A stretch of 64,000 bases of DNA from Pararhodobacter zhoushanensis (GTDB lineage Bacteria; Pseudomonadota; Alphaproteobacteria; Rhodobacterales; Rhodobacteraceae). A program made the translations under genes and the position numbers. Within the stretch, counting starts at the first letter, position 1; every line of letters begins with the position of its first letter. Below, piece after piece: positions 47,199 through 56,970 of this stretch. The notes below the pieces were generated by a model. It worked only from the letters and a program-made list of their open reading frames with translations. It made no database searches and was not told where the DNA came from. The stretch lies in assembly GCF_003990445.1 (NCBI RefSeq), contig NZ_REEZ01000009.1, forward strand, positions 62,001 through 126,000, read 5' to 3'.

Positions 47199-47228
47199 GG
47201 GCCCGCCTCTCAGGCGGGCCCTTCCTTC
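47199..47228 (+). terminator. Intra-operon hairpin between binding protein and permease genes
   Basis: A perfect 10-bp stem (GGGCCCGCCT with AGGCGGGCCC, 3-nt loop) is followed by TTCCTTCCC, not a pure T-run. Hairpins in this position often stabilise or partly terminate the binding-protein mRNA so that it is made in excess over the permeases. Confidence 0.55.
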
Positions 47229-47258
47229 CCGGAACGCTGAACCAAGGCGCCGCTCCCC

Positions 47259-48269
47259 ATGTTCAACTACACCCTTCGACGATTGCTGCTGGCAATCCCG
47301 ACGCTTTTGTTCATCGCTCTGACGATCTTCCTGCTGCTCGAGCTGTCGCCGGGCGATCCGATGTCCGACATGCCGCTGACGATCCCGCCCGAAGTGCGCG
47401 AGCAGATGCGTATCGCCCTCGGTCTGGGCGAGGCCTGGTACATCCGCTTCTTCAAATGGCTCTATCTGTTCTCGGTCGTTGAACCCAGTCATGTGCTGGC
47501 CAACCTGACCGGCATCCAGAGCCTCGCGATTGAGGGTCAGCGGATCATCTCGTTCCAGAGCCGCTCACCGGTCGCCGATATCATCGCGCAGCGCCTGCCG
47601 CAGACGCTGTGGGTCGTCGGTCTCAGCTATATCTTCGGCATCCTGCTGGCCCTGCCGATCGGCATCTATTCGGCCTACAAGCAATACTCGTGGTTCGATC
47701 AGGCCGGAACGTTCATTTCGATGGTCGGGTTCTCGCTGCCCACCTTCTTCACCGGGCCGCTTCTGATCCTGATCTTCTCGATCTGGCTGGGCTGGTTCCC
47801 GATCATCTATGACACCACCCTCGTCGTCGACAGCTGGTATGATTTCGCCTTGCAGCTCAGACAGATGGCGATGCCGGTGTTTGTGCTGACGCTTTACAAT
47901 GCGGCCCAGATCACCCGCTTCATGCGCGCCTCGATGCTCGACAACATGATGCAGGACTATGTTCGCACTGCCCGCGCCAAGGGCATGACCGAGCGGGTCA
48001 CCATCCTTGTCCACGTCCTGCGCAACTCGATGATCCCGGTGGTTACGGTCATCGCGCTGGGGATCCCGACGGTGTTCACCGGCGCGATCATCACCGAACA
48101 GGTGTTCCGCGTGAACGGGCTGGGTCAGTTGTTGATCATCGCAATCTATGCCTCGGACTTTCCGATGGTGCTGACCCTCTCGGTCGTCTTCGCCATCCTG
48201 ATCGTTCTCTTCAACCTCATCGCCGACATTCTGTATGCCGTGCTTGACCCGAGGATCCGTTATGACTGA
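47259..48269 (+). CDS. Peptide-type ABC transporter permease (OppB/DppB)
   Basis: A 336-residue permease of the BPD_transp_1 family with about six helices. The EAA-type loop is seen near YVRTARAKGMTERV. It begins MFNYTLRRLLLAIPTLLFIALTI, typical of DppB. The next permease overlaps its stop by 8 bp. Confidence 0.93.
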   Translation: MFNYTLRRLLLAIPTLLFIALTIFLLLELSPGDPMSDMPLTIPPEVREQMRIALGLGEAWYIRFFKWLYLFSVVEPSHVLANLTGIQSLAIEGQRIISFQSRSPVADIIAQRLPQTLWVVGLSYIFGILLALPIGIYSAYKQYSWFDQAGTFISMVGFSLPTFFTGPLLILIFSIWLGWFPIIYDTTLVVDSWYDFALQLRQMAMPVFVLTLYNAAQITRFMRASMLDNMMQDYVRTARAKGMTERVTILVHVLRNSMIPVVTVIALGIPTVFTGAIITEQVFRVNGLGQLLIIAIYASDFPMVLTLSVVFAILIVLFNLIADILYAVLDPRIRYD

Positions 48270-49164
48270 CGTCGGCACAATCCGCCCGCCCCGCAACCAG
48301 TGGTGGGACGTCTGGGACCAGTTCAAGACCCACCGCGGCGCCGTGATCGGCAGCATCGTGTTCCTGCTGATCTGCGCGTTCTGCTTTATCGGGCCGTTCC
48401 TGTGGGAGTACAGCGCGACCTACATCGACATCCGGTCGCGCAATCAGGGTCCCTCATGGGCGCATCCCTTTGGCACGGATCAGCTGGGCCGGGATATCTT
48501 TGCCCGGATGATGAAGGGCGGGCAGGTTTCTCTGGCCGTCGGCATTGCCGCGATGGTGCTGTCCGTGTTTCTGGGTGCGCTGATCGGTGTGCTGGCGGGG
48601 TATTTCCGCCGGCTCGACGGGCCGCTGATGCGCCTGACCGACCTGTTCCTCGCCCTGCCCCTGCTGCCGCTCTTGCTGGTCATGTCGATGCTGTTTCGCC
48701 AGAAGCTGTCAGCGATGTTCGGGGTCGAGACCGGCATGTTCCTGATGATCGTCACCGCGATTGCGATCACGTCGTGGATGCGCACCGCGCGGGTGGTGCG
48801 CGGCGACGTGCTGGCGCTGAAAGAGCGCGAATACGTTCTGGCCGCGCGGTCCATCGGCACGCCGAACCGCCGTCTGATCACGCGGCACATCCTGCCCAAT
48901 GTGCTGTCGCCGGTGATGGTGTCCGCCACGCTGATGATCGCCACCGCGATCATCACCGAAAGCGCGCTCAGCTTTCTGGGCATGGGCTTTCCGCCGGACT
49001 TTCCCACCTGGGGCCGGTTGGTGAGCGACGGCATCGATTACCTGCAGCAATACCCGTCGCGGGCGATGCTGCCGGGTGTGTTCATCTCGCTGGTGGTGCT
49101 CAGCGTGAACTACATCGGTGACGGGTTGCGCGACGCGCTCGACCCCCGGATCCGGGGCCGCTGA
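48262..49164 (+). CDS. Peptide-type ABC transporter permease (OppC/DppC)
   Basis: A 300-residue permease. The OppC N-terminal helix, then FGTDQLGRDIFARMMKGGQVSL, and the EAA loop EYVLAARSIGTPNRRLITRHILPN are standard. The ATG at 48262 overlaps the end of the previous permease gene; the frame open to 48235 is not needed. Last gene of the importer operon, followed by a terminator. Confidence 0.93.
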   Translation: MTDVGTIRPPRNQWWDVWDQFKTHRGAVIGSIVFLLICAFCFIGPFLWEYSATYIDIRSRNQGPSWAHPFGTDQLGRDIFARMMKGGQVSLAVGIAAMVLSVFLGALIGVLAGYFRRLDGPLMRLTDLFLALPLLPLLLVMSMLFRQKLSAMFGVETGMFLMIVTAIAITSWMRTARVVRGDVLALKEREYVLAARSIGTPNRRLITRHILPNVLSPVMVSATLMIATAIITESALSFLGMGFPPDFPTWGRLVSDGIDYLQQYPSRAMLPGVFISLVVLSVNYIGDGLRDALDPRIRGR

Positions 49165-49171
49165 AACGACA

Positions 49172-49196
49172 AAGGGGGCCGCAAGGCCCCCTTATT
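49172..49196. terminator. Intrinsic terminator at the end of the importer operon
   Basis: AAGGGGGCC pairs with GGCCCCCTT around GCAA. On the plus strand ATTCATT follows; the stem also ends three bases from the convergent PIN-gene stop, so it may serve both. Confidence 0.75.
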
Positions 49197-49714
49197 CATT
49201 CGACTTCCAAAGCGCGGCCCAATCTGGGCAAATCCGCCTTCTTCATCGCCTTGCGCAGCGCACGGCCGGACAAGCCCGGCCAGACCCGCGCCACCTCGGC
49301 CTCCACCGGCTCGCGCCCGGCCAACCACAACTCCATCACCCAATCATCCGGCGACACTGCCCGGATCCCGTGATGCGCCAGCGCCCGGCGGGGAAAGTCG
49401 CGTAAGTTCAGCGTCAGCAAGACATCCGCCCCCGCCGCAATCGCCGCCGCCAGTACATGCCGGTCCGCCGCGTCGGGCAGATCGAGCAGGCTCAGATCCC
49501 CCGCCGCGCCCTGCCCGTCGGGCCAGCGCGCGCGCATCCGCGCCAGCGCCTCGGCCGCGCCCGGCTCACCCTTGCGGGCCGTGACATGCAGCCATTCCGC
49601 CGCCACGCCCTCGGACCACAGCGGCACGAACAGCCCAGCATCGGCCAGCCCCAGCACCAGATCGCGCAGGATCGGCGGGAACAACACGCAGGTGTCGAGA
49701 AAGACCTTAGTCAA
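49196..49714 (-). CDS. PIN domain protein
   Basis: A 172-residue PIN-fold nuclease-like protein (VFLDTCVLFPPILRDL, then ADRHVLAAAIAAGADVLLTLNLRDFP). The Asp residues at the start and in ADRHVL and NLRDF fit metal ligands. PIN proteins are often toxins of type II systems, but no antitoxin ORF is seen beside it. It begins at TTG 49714 and overlaps the end of the upstream rRNA methyltransferase gene by 8 bp, which suggests coupling and perhaps an RNA-processing role. Start uncertain. Confidence 0.75.
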   Translation of the reverse strand: MTKVFLDTCVLFPPILRDLVLGLADAGLFVPLWSEGVAAEWLHVTARKGEPGAAEALARMRARWPDGQGAAGDLSLLDLPDAADRHVLAAAIAAGADVLLTLNLRDFPRRALAHHGIRAVSPDDWVMELWLAGREPVEAEVARVWPGLSGRALRKAMKKADLPRLGRALEVE

Positions 49715-50909
49715 GCCGGAACGTCAGCGCTTTCAGATAGCCGCTCTCGGCCAGCTGCGGCAGCATCGGGTGGTCCGGCCCGGCAAAGCCGGTGCGGATC
49801 AGTTGCCCCTGACGCTGGCCCTTGCCGATCCCGCGCGTGCAGGCCGCGCGGAAATTCGCCAGATCCGCGGCGTGCGAGCACGAACACAACACCAGATAGC
49901 CGCCGGGTGCCACCAAGGGAGCCGCCATGCGCGCCAGCCGTTCATAGGCGCGCAGGCCTGCGTCCAGCGATTTGCGGCTGGGGGCGAACGCGGGCGGATC
50001 ACAGACGACCAGCTCAAACTGCGCGCCATCGGTGGCCATCGTCTCCAGCGCCTCGAACGCGTCCGACTGCCGGGTTTCAAACCGATCCGACGCGCCCATC
50101 GCCGCCGCACCCTTGGCAGCCAGCGTCAGCGCAGGCTCGGACCCGTCAACGGCCAGCGCCGAAGCCGCGCCGCCAGCCAGCGCAGCAAGGCCGAAGCCGC
50201 CGACATGGCTGAACACGTCCAGCACCCGGCCACCCTTGGCGAGACGCGCCGCGAAAGCATGGTTATCGCGCTGATCGTAGAAGATGCCGGTTTTCTGGCC
50301 CCCCAGCAGATCCGCCATGTATACGGCGTTGTTCATATGCACCGGCACGGGGCCATCCAGCGCGCCGGTCATGACGACGGTTTCTTCGGACAGACCTTCG
50401 AGCGAACGCGCACGGCCCGTCGCGTTCTTGACCACCGTTTTCACACCCGTCACCGCCTGAAGCGCGGCTACCAGCGTGTCCAGATGCGTCTCGGCCCAGG
50501 CCGCGTTCGGCTGGATCACGGCGACATCGCCGAAACGGTCGATGACCACACCGGGGAAGCGGTCGGCCTCGGCATGGATCAGACGGTAGAACGGCTGATC
50601 ATAAAGCGACTCGCGCAGAGCCAGCGCGTGACGGATACGCTCCTCGAACCAGGCGGCGTCAAGCTGTGCTTCATGGTCGCGGTCGAGCATCCGCGCGACA
50701 ATCTTGGATTTGGGATTGACGGTGACCAGCCCCATCTCGCGGCGCTCGGCATCTTCGAGCACGGCCAGTGCGCCGGGCTCAAGCCCTGCGGTGCGGCGGT
50801 CGAGCACCAGTTCGTCGGCATAGACCCATGGAAATCCGTGACGCACGGCGCGGGCTTCGGCCTTGGGGCGCAGGCGGACAATGGGGCGGCTGGGGGAGAG
50901 CGAGGTCAT
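49707..50909 (-). CDS. rlmI: 23S rRNA (cytosine) methyltransferase, RlmI-like
   Basis: A 400-residue protein with an N-terminal PUA domain (residues about 1-80), a central RlmI domain and a SAM-dependent C-terminal domain (GGRVLDVFSHVGGFGLAAL, VCDPPAFAPSRK). RlmI methylates C1962 of 23S rRNA in E. coli. The ATG at 50909 begins MTSLSPSRPIVRLRPKAEARAV-type sequence; a longer frame to 50993 is unlikely. Its stop overlaps the PIN gene start. Confidence 0.88.
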   Translation of the reverse strand: MTSLSPSRPIVRLRPKAEARAVRHGFPWVYADELVLDRRTAGLEPGALAVLEDAERREMGLVTVNPKSKIVARMLDRDHEAQLDAAWFEERIRHALALRESLYDQPFYRLIHAEADRFPGVVIDRFGDVAVIQPNAAWAETHLDTLVAALQAVTGVKTVVKNATGRARSLEGLSEETVVMTGALDGPVPVHMNNAVYMADLLGGQKTGIFYDQRDNHAFAARLAKGGRVLDVFSHVGGFGLAALAGGAASALAVDGSEPALTLAAKGAAAMGASDRFETRQSDAFEALETMATDGAQFELVVCDPPAFAPSRKSLDAGLRAYERLARMAAPLVAPGGYLVLCSCSHAADLANFRAACTRGIGKGQRQGQLIRTGFAGPDHPMLPQLAESGYLKALTFRLD

Positions 50910-50992
50910 GGCGGGCTTTCTGAAACGGTTCCCCTCCCATACCTCTGCCGGGCGCGCGGCAAAAGCCAAAACCGACAGTGCATATACTGACA

Positions 50993-51025
50993 CCGCCCCG
51001 TGCCGGAGGGAGCGGCACAGGGCGG
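50993..51025. repeat. Near-perfect 12-bp inverted repeat between rlmI and the micro-protein gene
   Basis: CCGCCCCGTGCC and GGCACAGGGCGG, one mismatch, spacer of 9. It lies downstream of the minus-strand micro-protein gene and upstream of rlmI. No T-run; probably a mRNA end or a weak terminator between the two genes. Confidence 0.4.
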
Positions 51026-51095
51026 GGATTGTCGATCAGATGCTGACGTCTGAGCGATCAGGGCCAGATGCCCGGATGATCGCGACCCGAAGGTC

Positions 51096-51263
51096 TTAAG
51101 CGGTGTGCGCTTGGCCACCGCGAGCGAACAGGGCAACGACGCCGCGACGCAGCGACTTGAACATGTCCGCAACAGCGCGCGCTTGCATGGCACGGGCTTC
51201 ACGCTCGAGCGTCAGCAGATCGAATTCTTTGATTTCGTACAGGTTTTGAGTGTTCTCGGTCAC
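51096..51263 (-). CDS. Short RSP_7527-type micro-protein
   Basis: A 55-residue protein, NLYEIKEFDLLTLEREARAMQ and then a basic RSLRRGVVALF-like end (AVADMFKSLRRGVVAL). The start is GTG 51263 with AAGGAG about 8 nt upstream. Short proteins with this layout, labelled RSP_7527 family, are common across Rhodobacterales (recollection). Resembles DUF1127-type small Arg-rich regulators in size and tail. Function unknown. Confidence 0.7.
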   Translation of the reverse strand: MTENTQNLYEIKEFDLLTLEREARAMQARAVADMFKSLRRGVVALFARGGQAHTA

Positions 51264-51467
51264 GGCCTTGGCTCCTTGCCAGTGCGGGTCCAATCCCGCT
51301 TTGCATGAGACATACCTATGCCGCAACGCAGCAAAACACCAGTGATGTATACACAAAGCACCCTTGCGTTGGCTGCAAGGCTGGCCAGACCGCTGCCTGC
51401 AATGCAGGCTGTTGTGCCCGAAACCTGCGCAAGGATGGTTTCACCGCGCCCCTCGCGGCCCCCACTC

Positions 51468-51496
51468 TTGCGGCGTTAGCGATAACGAGGTATCAG
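51468..51496 (+). promoter_or_regulatory. Promoter-like element upstream of edd
   Basis: TTGCGG, 17-bp spacer, TATCAG, giving a start about 40 bp before the edd ATG. Matches sigma-70 spacing with an imperfect -10. Confidence 0.4.
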
Positions 51497-51542
51497 ACGC
51501 GCAGAGCCCTCCCCCGCATCCAAAGGCAGAGGCATTCTCAAA

Positions 51543-53348
51543 ATGACCCTCGACCCCCGCATCCGCACCGTCACCGAGCGTATCATCGAGCGCTCGCGTC
51601 CGACGCGCAGCCTGTATCTTGAGCGACTCGCCAAAGCCGCCGAACAAGGCCCGGCCCGCGCGCATCTGGGCTGCTCGAACGCCGCCCATGCCTATGCAGC
51701 AATGGGACAGGACAAGGACGCACTGGCAGCGGCACGTCAGCCCAACCTCGGCATCGTCACCGCGTATAATGACATGCTCAGCGCGCACCAGCCCTTCGAG
51801 ATGTACCCGCAACTGATCCGCGACGCCGCGCGCGACGCCGGGGCCACCGCGCAGGTCGCGGGCGGCGTCCCGGCGATGTGCGACGGGGTCACGCAGGGCC
51901 GCGCGGGCATGGAACTGTCGTTGATGTCGCGCGACACCATCGCGCTTGCGGCGGGCGTGGCGATGAGCCACGACTGCTTTGACGCCGCGCTCTGGCTGGG
52001 GGTCTGCGACAAGATCGTGCCGGGTCTGGTGATGGCGGCGGCCAGCTTCGGGCATGTGCCGGCGGTGTTCGTGCCCGCCGGCCCGATGGTCTCGGGCCTG
52101 CCGAATGATGAGAAAGCCAAGGTGCGTCAGGCCTTTGCACAAGGCAAAGCAACACGCGAAGAACTGATGGCGGCCGAGATGGCCAGCTATCACGGGCCGG
52201 GCACCTGCACCTTTTACGGCACGGCCAACACCAACCAGATGCTGATGGAGATCATGGGGTTGATGCTGCCGGGTGCGGCTTTCGTCAATCCGGGCACCGG
52301 GTTGCGCGAGGCCCTGACCAAGGCGGCCGTCGCCCGCGCAGCGGCGATCACCCATCTGGGCAATGACTGGCGACCTGCCGGGCATGTGCTGGACGAGAAG
52401 GCCTTTGTGAACGGCATGGTCGGGCTGATGGCCACGGGCGGCTCGACCAACCTGATCCTGCACCTGCCCGCCATGGCGCGCGCGGCGGGGATCCGGCTGG
52501 AGCTGGAAGATTTCGACGAAGTCGCGCAAGCCGTGCCGCTGATGGCCAAGGTCTATCCCAACGGGCTGGCCGATGTGAACCATTTCCACGCGGCGGGCGG
52601 GCTTGGCTATATGGTCGGCGATCTGCTGGACGCGGGTCTGCTCCATGAAGATGTCGAGACAGTCGCCGGCACCGGCCTTGCGCGCTATGCGCAGGAGCCC
52701 AAGCTGATCGACGGCGCGCTGACCTGGGTCGACGGACCGGGTGAGAGCCTGAACGACCGCATCCTGCGCTCGACCCGCGATCCGTTTCAGGCGACCGGCG
52801 GGCTCAAGCAGCTTAACGGCAATCTGGGGCGCGGGGTGATCAAGATTTCGGCGGTGGACCCGTCACGCCACGTGATCGAGGCGAAAGCGCGGGTGTTTTC
52901 CGATCAGGCGCAGGTCAAGACGGCGTTTCAGGCCGGGGAATTTACCGAGGACACGATTGTTGTCGTGCGCTTTCAGGGCCCGCGTGCCAATGGCATGCCC
53001 GAGCTGCACTCGCTGACGCCGGTGCTGGCGGTGTTGCAGGACCGCGGGTTGAAGATGGCGCTGGTGACGGATGGGCGGATGTCGGGAGCCTCGGGCAAGG
53101 TTCCCGCAGCGATCCATGTCGCGCCCGAAGCGGCAGCGGGCGGCCCGATCGCCAAGCTGCGTGACGGGGATCTGGTACGGCTCGACGCGGTAACCGGCGC
53201 GCTGGAGGTGCTGGAAGACGGGTTTGCGGCGCGCGAAGCGGTCAGCGCCGACCTGAGCGCCAACGACTGGGGCTGTGGCCGCGATCTGTTTGCCCGGCTG
53301 CGCGGCGGGGCGACGGATGCCACCGAGGGCGCGTCGATCCTGTTTTGA
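51543..53348 (+). CDS. edd: 6-phosphogluconate dehydratase
   Basis: A 601-residue [4Fe-4S] dehydratase of the IlvD/Edd family, the first enzyme of the Entner-Doudoroff pathway. Signature blocks: [40 protein letters not shown] and [19 protein letters not shown]. The ATG follows AGAGG. eda, zwf and pgl are not adjacent, which is unusual but seen in this order. Confidence 0.95.
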   Translation: MTLDPRIRTVTERIIERSRPTRSLYLERLAKAAEQGPARAHLGCSNAAHAYAAMGQDKDALAAARQPNLGIVTAYNDMLSAHQPFEMYPQLIRDAARDAGATAQVAGGVPAMCDGVTQGRAGMELSLMSRDTIALAAGVAMSHDCFDAALWLGVCDKIVPGLVMAAASFGHVPAVFVPAGPMVSGLPNDEKAKVRQAFAQGKATREELMAAEMASYHGPGTCTFYGTANTNQMLMEIMGLMLPGAAFVNPGTGLREALTKAAVARAAAITHLGNDWRPAGHVLDEKAFVNGMVGLMATGGSTNLILHLPAMARAAGIRLELEDFDEVAQAVPLMAKVYPNGLADVNHFHAAGGLGYMVGDLLDAGLLHEDVETVAGTGLARYAQEPKLIDGALTWVDGPGESLNDRILRSTRDPFQATGGLKQLNGNLGRGVIKISAVDPSRHVIEAKARVFSDQAQVKTAFQAGEFTEDTIVVVRFQGPRANGMPELHSLTPVLAVLQDRGLKMALVTDGRMSGASGKVPAAIHVAPEAAAGGPIAKLRDGDLVRLDAVTGALEVLEDGFAAREAVSADLSANDWGCGRDLFARLRGGATDATEGASILF

Positions 53349-53453
53349 GGGCTGTGGGTCTATAAGGGTGGCGGGTTTCGCCTTCGGCCGAGACGGCTGA
53401 CGCCGCCTAGCCCTCACGCGACCCGGCGCGCCGCTGACGCGGCGCGCAAGAAA

Positions 53454-53522
53454 GGGGGGCTGTCAGCCCCCCTCTGCGGCTGACGCCGCATTCACCCCCC
53501 GAGGATATTTTTAGACAGAAAA
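53454..53522. repeat. Composite intergenic repeat, copy C (left module)
   Basis: GGGGGGCTGTCAGCCCCCC hairpin (53454-53472), TGCGGCTGACGCCGCA hairpin, TCACCCCCC, then GAGGATATTTTTAGACAG. It matches the left module of copies A and D and ends like the reverse complement of copy B. A further GCGCGCCGC-TGAC-GCGGCGCGC dyad lies just upstream at 53426-53447. Positioned between convergent edd and the MFS gene; bidirectional termination is plausible. Confidence 0.65.
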
Positions 53523-53526
53523 TGTC

Positions 53527-54687
53527 TCAGCCCTGGTGGGCGGCGGCGCGGATCGACAGGGCGCGTGCGGCGAGCAGAGCCAGCGCCAGGACGCCGGCGA
53601 TCAGTGCGAAAGAGGCGCGCAGCCCGGCAAGTTCGGCGGCGAGACCGAGGGCGGGCGGGCCGATAAAGTAACCGCCATAGCCGATCACCGTGGCGCGGGC
53701 GATGGCACGGCTGCGCGATAGCGGGTCCGACAGGCGACCGGTCATCGCCAGCGCTGTCGGCACCACGACCGAGCCGCCCAGCCCCATGACGACAAAGCCC
53801 GCATAAGCCATCAGCGGGCCATTTGCCGCGACGACGATCAACACGCCGCAAACCGAGACGATCAACCCGCCCGCGAGCAGCCGCCGCTCAGGCAGACGCA
53901 TCGACAGGCCTTGCCCGGCCAGCCGTCCCAGCCCCATGGTCAGCGCCATCAGCGCCGGGGCGAGCGAGCCTGACCCCACCGCGCCGCCGAGATCGCGTTC
54001 GATATAGAGCGCCGACCAGGCCTCGACCGCGTTTTCGCTCATCAGGCCGGCGAGGATCAGCGCGCCGCCGAGATAGGGCACCAGCCCGAGCAACGCGCGC
54101 CCGGCGGGGCTGGAACGGCCGCCAAGGCCCTCGATCGGACCGTCACGCTCGATGGCGATGAGCGATAACAGCAGCACCAGCCCGGCGGTGACGCTCAGCG
54201 TGGTGACCGCCCCTGCCCCGGCGGCGCGGGCCACGCCGGTGAGCGCGGCGGCCGCGGCGAAGGCCAGCGAATAGAGCGCGTGGTTGAGGTTCATCAGGCT
54301 TTGGCCGCGCGCCGCTTCGATGGCAGAGAGCCGCGCGTTCATGAACACGTCCAGCGCGCCGCTGGCGATGCCCATGGTCATCAGCGCCAGCACAAAGCCC
54401 AAGGGCGTGCTTATCGCCCCCATCAGCGCCACCGACAGCCCCATCAACGCAACGAAACCCGGCAGCGCCAACCGCCCCAGCGCGGTGCCGATGCGCGGCG
54501 CGAGGGTCATCATGGTGATCGCCGCGACCGAGCCCCAGATCAGCAACAGACCCAGTGTGCCATCGTCCACGCCCAGCCCCGCCTTGATGTCCGGCATCGC
54601 CGCCATAAACGCGCCCCAGACCAGCCCCATGGCGACGAAGCAGGCGGCAGGACCGCGCGAGGCAGAGAGCTGGGCAAAGGAGGGCAT
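53527..54687 (-). CDS. MFS transporter
   Basis: A 386-residue major facilitator with twelve hydrophobic segments and the short inter-helix 2-3 loop APRIGTALGRLALPG. Family features fit small drug or sugar exporters (YbjJ/Fsr-like), but the substrate is unknown. It is convergent with edd and divergent from rplY. Confidence 0.85.
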   Translation of the reverse strand: MPSFAQLSASRGPAACFVAMGLVWGAFMAAMPDIKAGLGVDDGTLGLLLIWGSVAAITMMTLAPRIGTALGRLALPGFVALMGLSVALMGAISTPLGFVLALMTMGIASGALDVFMNARLSAIEAARGQSLMNLNHALYSLAFAAAAALTGVARAAGAGAVTTLSVTAGLVLLLSLIAIERDGPIEGLGGRSSPAGRALLGLVPYLGGALILAGLMSENAVEAWSALYIERDLGGAVGSGSLAPALMALTMGLGRLAGQGLSMRLPERRLLAGGLIVSVCGVLIVVAANGPLMAYAGFVVMGLGGSVVVPTALAMTGRLSDPLSRSRAIARATVIGYGGYFIGPPALGLAAELAGLRASFALIAGVLALALLAARALSIRAAAHQG

Positions 54688-54861
54688 GGGGGTCTCGCGG
54701 TTTGATCTGCGCGCACCCGATCACGCCGGCGCGCCAAGGTCCAGCGCGACGCGGCGCAAGAATGCGCTTTCCTTTGAGCGGGGCATGGGCTATGGCGGCG
54801 CGGCTGCGCATCCACCCTTGGAGGGGCGTGGCGAGTGAAACAGATATTTAGGAGAACCGAT

Positions 54862-55488
54862 ATGGCTGGTGAGATCCCTGATCTGATCGCCGAGGTCCGG
54901 ACGGGGACAGGCAAGGGGGCCGCTCGTCAATCTCGTCGTGACGGCAAAGTTCCGGGTGTGGTCTATGGGGGCGGCGCAGAGCCGATCTCGATCGACTTCA
55001 ACTATAACTACCTTCTGAAGCGCCTCAAAGAGGGCCGCTTCCTGTCCAAGCTCTGGAACCTCAAAGTCGAGGGCCAGGAAGACGTGCGCGTCATCGCGCG
55101 CGCCGTTCAGCGGGACGTCGTGAAGGATCTGCCGACGCACGTCGACCTGATGCGCCTTCGCCGCACCTCGCGGATCAACCTGTTCGTGCACGTCGAATTC
55201 GAAAACCACGCTGAGGCCCCCGGCCTGAAGCGTGGCGGCACGATGGTTGTGGTCCGTCCCGAGGTCGAACTGAACGTTCTGGCTGGTGACATCCCTGAGA
55301 AGCTGGTGGTCGATCTGACCGGCAAGAACATCGGTGACGTTATCCACATCGAAGACATCACCCTGCCCGAAGGCGCGAAAGCGACCATCGCGCGGAACTT
55401 CGTCATCGCCAACATCGCGGCACCCTCGGGTCTGCGTTCGGCCGATGCTGAAGACGGTGACGCAGAAGAAGACGCCGCCGAGGCCTGA
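54862..55488 (+). CDS. rplY: 50S ribosomal protein L25 (Ctc/TL5 type)
   Basis: A 208-residue L25. The N-terminal 5S-rRNA-binding domain ([27 protein letters not shown]) is followed by the TL5 beta domain and an acidic tail ([13 protein letters not shown]). AGGAG precedes the ATG at 54862. A terminator follows 23 bp downstream. Confidence 0.95.
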   Translation: MAGEIPDLIAEVRTGTGKGAARQSRRDGKVPGVVYGGGAEPISIDFNYNYLLKRLKEGRFLSKLWNLKVEGQEDVRVIARAVQRDVVKDLPTHVDLMRLRRTSRINLFVHVEFENHAEAPGLKRGGTMVVVRPEVELNVLAGDIPEKLVVDLTGKNIGDVIHIEDITLPEGAKATIARNFVIANIAAPSGLRSADAEDGDAEEDAAEA

Positions 55489-55511
55489 TCCTCGCCCGTG
55501 GCACGTTCTTG

Positions 55512-55539
55512 AAACCCCGCCCTTTTGGGCGGGGTTTTT
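55512..55539 (+). terminator. Intrinsic terminator after rplY
   Basis: AAACCCCGCCC pairs with GGGCGGGGTTT around TTTT and continues into Ts. Confidence 0.88.
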
Positions 55540-55668
55540 CGTTACGGCTCAAGCTGTTGCTCTCAACGCTTAAATTTCATTTGCCTCCGTCCGGCAACTT
55601 TGCAACCGTGGTGTTAACCGGTTTGCGCCCTTGCCGTCAGGCGCCCCCTGAGTGTCGGAGATCTGCAA

Positions 55669-56241
55669 ATGGCCTCAATCCTCCGTCTGGCCGCTGTCTT
55701 GCCAACCGTAACCTGTGCGGCAGCGCTTTGCCTCTGCCTGCCCGCACGCGCGCAAGACAAACCCGATCCCGGCCCCATGGTCTTTCCCAACACCGGAACC
55801 AGCCCCGGTGTTCGGGTCGACGGCCCGGAGGCTTTGACCTGCGCCAGCCTGTTCAACTGGATCGAGCGTCATCGTTCCGACCTCGCGCCGGATCAGAGCC
55901 AGCGTCTGGACGCGATGATCGACGCGATAACGGTTCCGGGCCTTTACACCGTCCCAGCCCCCGACGCGTGCGTCGCCACGGTGCAGTCCATGGCGCGTGA
56001 AGGTTTTGATATCGGCGATCTGGCCCCGCGCCGGACCCTCGGCGTCCAACCCGAATGCGAGGATCTTGTGCCCTTCGTGCAGTCGCGGATCGGCTTGCTC
56101 GACTCGGGTCAACAGCTGGCTCTGCGGCGCGTCATGGCCCGCGTCCACATGCCCCAGCGCGGCGAAACCCATGACATGATGGCCTGCTTCATCGTCCATG
56201 GCGCGCTGGAACGGCTCAACCTGATCGACCAAATGCGATGA
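55669..56241 (+). CDS. Secreted protein of unknown function
   Basis: A 190-residue protein with a signal peptide (ILRLAAVLPTVTCAAALCLCLPARA, cut before QDKPD). The mature part has four Cys (LTCASLF, PDACVAT, PECEDL, MACFIV), suggesting two disulfides. I do not recognise the family. It is followed by pth after 50 bp on the same strand. Confidence 0.7.
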   Translation: MASILRLAAVLPTVTCAAALCLCLPARAQDKPDPGPMVFPNTGTSPGVRVDGPEALTCASLFNWIERHRSDLAPDQSQRLDAMIDAITVPGLYTVPAPDACVATVQSMAREGFDIGDLAPRRTLGVQPECEDLVPFVQSRIGLLDSGQQLALRRVMARVHMPQRGETHDMMACFIVHGALERLNLIDQMR

Positions 56242-56292
56242 CTCGGCGCGCCCGAATGGACAGCCCTGCGGCGGCGCGCTAGAACCGCGCGC

Positions 56293-56970
56293 ATGAAACT
56301 TATCATCGGCCTTGGCAATCCCGGCGCGCAATACGCGCGCAACCGTCACAACATCGGCTTCATGGCGCTCGACCGCATCGCCGAGGACCACGGCTTTACC
56401 CCGTGGAAATCGCGCTTTCAGGGCCAGATCGCCGAGGGGCGGTTGGGCGGTGACAAGGCGGTGCTGCTCAAGCCGCAGACTTTCATGAACCTGTCGGGCC
56501 AGTCCGTCGGCGAGGCGATGCGCTATCTCAAACTGACGCCCGAGGATGTGATCGTGCTGCATGACGAGCTGGATCTCGCGCCCGGCAAACTGCGCCTGAA
56601 ACAGGGCGGCGGGCATGCCGGGCACAACGGGCTGCGCTCGATCCATCAGCATATCGGCGAGGCTTACGGACGCGTGCGGCTGGGCATCGGCCACCCCGGC
56701 CACAAGGACGCGGTGGCGGGCTATGTGCTGCACGACTTCGCCAAGGCGGATGAGGACTGGCTGGACGACCTGATGCGGGGGATCTCGGACGGGGCGCACC
56801 ATCTGGCTGCGGGCGACGGGGCCAAGTTCCAGAACGCTGTGGCGCAGCGCACTGCGCCGCCGCGCAACGCCGGGCGGCCTGCGCCGGTGGCGAAAACCCC
56901 GCCTGCGCCCGAACCACCCGTCGAGGATACCCGCTCGCCCCTGCAACGCCTCGCGGATCGCTTCAGATGA
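56293..56970 (+). CDS. pth: Peptidyl-tRNA hydrolase
   Basis: A 225-residue Pth with [18 protein letters not shown] (Asn9, catalytic His19) and [25 protein letters not shown] (residues about 90-115). It releases tRNA from stalled peptidyl-tRNA. A Pro-rich extension of about 35 residues follows the conserved core, as in other alphaproteobacteria. It overlaps the DUF2332 gene by ATGA. rplY, a common partner, lies just upstream. Confidence 0.95.
   Translation: MKLIIGLGNPGAQYARNRHNIGFMALDRIAEDHGFTPWKSRFQGQIAEGRLGGDKAVLLKPQTFMNLSGQSVGEAMRYLKLTPEDVIVLHDELDLAPGKLRLKQGGGHAGHNGLRSIHQHIGEAYGRVRLGIGHPGHKDAVAGYVLHDFAKADEDWLDDLMRGISDGAHHLAAGDGAKFQNAVAQRTAPPRNAGRPAPVAKTPPAPEPPVEDTRSPLQRLADRFR

Noticed and set aside
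49196-49714. Type II toxin-antitoxin system
   Set aside because: The PIN protein has no antitoxin-like ORF on either side; the upstream gene is a 400-residue rRNA methyltransferase.
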